Assembly (NCBI GenBank): GCA_029718625.1
Contig: CM056377.1
Span: 111,400,407 to 111,464,406 of the forward strand
DNA: 64,000 nucleotides
DNA from: Synaphobranchus kaupii
Taxonomy: Eukaryota; Chordata; Actinopteri; Anguilliformes; Synaphobranchidae
Direction of reading: 5' to 3'
In this document: piece after piece, positions 61,669-64,000 of the stretch
Position numbering within the stretch: position 1 is the first letter of the stretch
Layout: every line of letters begins with the position of its first letter
Notes under the pieces: model-generated
What the model saw: the letters and a program-made list of their open reading frames with translations, nothing else
The model's database searches: none
Told to the model about the DNA's origin: nothing
Position numbers and translations under genes: made by a program

Positions 61669-64000
61669 CTAGAAAAAGGAATAATGATATGAAACTACAA
61701 AACTAGAGCAAAAAGTTCAGAATGTTCCTTTTAACACTTAAACAGAACTAAAAAAAAAAGTTTATGCTAAAACAGTGTTAAGTGATCTTTAAACCTCTGT
61801 GTGGCGATTGAATCAAACCAAACTATTTACCTACATTTCCATTCTGCCTGCATGCAATGTTTTAATAAGGACAGTAGACATCGCCGCAAGCTGAAATGTC
61901 AGTGTGATGTACTGGGAAAAGAATTACAGGCTAAGCTGCCTGTCTGTTGTATAGCCCTCTCAATCGATATAGACTAACACGTTCCTGGAATGCGGAAATA
62001 CTGTAGATACTGTAGTAACTCTTTGTGAACTGTGAAATGTTTGTTACCTTGAGCACATGGTCACCTGCATATTTATACCAAATAACAAAACCAACAGCAT
62101 AATAAATGGTTTAGACCATCTTTAACATTCCAGAAACAAGGATTCAGATAGTCAGTGTTCAGTCAGTGTGTGATATTGAGTATGTGGGTGTAGCTTCTTG
62201 TAGCTCTGTAGGGAATCCTTATCTCGTACAGGTACAGCACTGTAGCTTCCAACCTATAACACTTCTGCTGCCAAGTTCAATGTTACATAACACTTAGCAT
62301 AAATACATAATTTAGAAAAAAATAAATATAGCCAAGAGGGACAAATAAGTGTTGACTAATTCAAAGAGCCTACTTTATGAACAAACATACATGTACCTAT
62401 GTTGCTGTGGAGTCAACAACAAAACATTCCATGGTTTACTAGATTTCATGGCAAATTTTCCTATTTACTAAGTGCAACTTTATTCCTTTGATTTTGGTTC
62501 TCTACACTTTTTCTTTTATTCAACTGTTCCAACCATAAACCATAATACTGCCACCCTCAGCACAAGTGCTTATAGACCCTGTTATTGCACTCACTGATGT
62601 AGGGCGTCCACTGAATTATTTTGGCTGAGGTAGTAGACTGTTCGACTTTGTGGACCATTAAAATAGACTCTAATAACAGGCCATAATACTATAGGGGAGA
62701 AGGAATATAACAAATGCAAAACGGTTCTTGGTAGGAAAATTTTAATCAACTCTGTACATTTTCATACCGACTTATATTTCATACCGTAGCCTATTTTTTT
62801 ACTGTAGCATCATTAATCATCACATTAAAACTAATTATATATTTCTGCCTGTTTTTTGACAATACAGAATGGGATTCCCATTGTTATCATATTTCATAAT
62901 TTTGGATTTATGAATATATCCATATTAGTATTTGGTGCATGTGTGTGTTTAGCTTACTATGTTTGTGTAGATTTGTCCTGTTTTAAAGGGAGACTGCCAA
63001 GGACATATCCCATAATCTACACTTATATAACTAACATGGCTAATTGCTAAATAAAATAAACTATGAAAATTATGGAAGCCATATTGTTGTGTTTGTTTGT
63101 TTCCTGCATAGGAGCTTCAGGACATAATTATCTGATATGACATGTTTTCACTCACTAAATATACAAAAGCCTGGTCTGTGAGGCCCTAGGTAATGAATTA
63201 CATATCATAGACCATTTTCAGCATGCAACCCAGGTCACCTTGTGTTTTAATAGTGGTAACACAATACTTCTTTCTAAACTTCATAAAGCATGTATACTGT
63301 TGTTGTGACAACAACTTTCTTTCTTTTTTAAAAACAGGTAATGTACAAAATGTCAGTTCCTGTACCACATTAAAGAGGAACAATGATTTTTAATGTTGGC
63401 CTCACTGCTTTCCCTACTCAAGGACATCTGAACATTAAAACCCCACAAATTGGGAGCAGCACAAATACATTTACTTAGTTATTTGTTCATTTAGCAGGCA
63501 CAATTTTTAGAGCAACTTGCAAATTATTACATAAGCTATAATAAATAATACAAGTATGTGAACAGTAGTATAGGCGTAAACAAATAGAATCAAAAAAGTG
63601 TCACTGTCTAAGTTCTCAAAAAAACAAAAGTGCCAGCACACCAGATGACACTGAGAACAGTCTTACAATCTTGACGAGGCTCCCTCCAAAAGAGCACATA
63701 TCAACATAGGCCACACCCACACCATTCCACTTATCAGCACATACCAACTGGTCTAGTATCTTGCCCTTCTTCTCCTACACAGCCAAAATGCTTGTGCATA
63801 CCCTTATCCACAGTTCTGACACGGGCAGATATCTTAACTCTGTCTTTGGTTCAGTGAGTTGCTTACACTACATCAGGGATGGCTTCTTCTCCATATATCA
63901 CATGGTCAGTCTGAATAAAACAGAGCATCTATAAGAAGCCAATAATATAGAAGGAACGTATTTTTTATTTATCTGGCGATATCAGCCTGTTAAAACAGAA
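61669..64000. other. Upstream flank or first intron of tnfrsf11a
   Basis: No signal-peptide exon could be supported: it would need an ATG, a hydrophobic stretch and a donor in phase 0. Most likely it lies beyond the window. No other gene or clear repeat was recognised. Confidence 0.45.

Overview
The window is teleost fish genomic DNA. Coding exons are short, split by introns with GT/AG borders, and scattered among simple repeats and DNA transposons typical of ray-finned fish (Sleeping-Beauty-like Tc1/mariner, hAT, Tigger/pogo-like, foldback-type and many MITEs). I cannot name the species. There are no operons, ribosome binding sites, CRISPR arrays or convincing tRNA/rRNA genes.

Layout. Positions 1-32,500 hold no gene I can recognise; this third is a graveyard of mobile elements. 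The main ones are a 4.1-kb insertion with a target duplication and a 3-kb minisatellite inside it (2312-6396), a complete but decayed hAT element with an exact 8-bp target duplication (14033-15846), a 216-bp hAT MITE with its own exact 8-bp duplication (17358-17573), a second hAT transposase relic (26048-26394), and three copies of one palindromic module, two of which carry different Tc1/mariner ends (984-1527, 28756-29921, 31649-32348).

The genes are in the right half, all on the minus strand. sec61g (32592-33478 plus an upstream non-coding exon near 34116) encodes the Sec61 translocon gamma subunit; its last two codons must lie in an exon I could not find. A seven-exon short-chain dehydrogenase of the RDH11/12 group (41052 down to 35811) reconstructs to an intact 298-residue protein. 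A decayed, intron-retaining paralogue of it lies at 47885-48517, directly beside a 3.36-kb foldback-type element (44403-47766). An unassigned single exon is at 49947-50018. tnfrsf11a (RANK) runs from 61668 down to 52557; nine exons encode the TNFR cysteine-rich domains, transmembrane helix and long cytoplasmic tail, while the signal-peptide exon was not found.

The most important sequence anomaly in a gene is one extra base in a six-C run (plus strand, 56949-56954) in the large cytoplasmic exon of tnfrsf11a. It breaks a reading frame that is otherwise consistent across all exon phases, and it falls in a PxExx-type TRAF6-binding motif. The genes do not form one pathway: one is in ER protein translocation, one in retinoid/aldehyde metabolism, and one is the receptor for the osteoclast cytokine RANKL.
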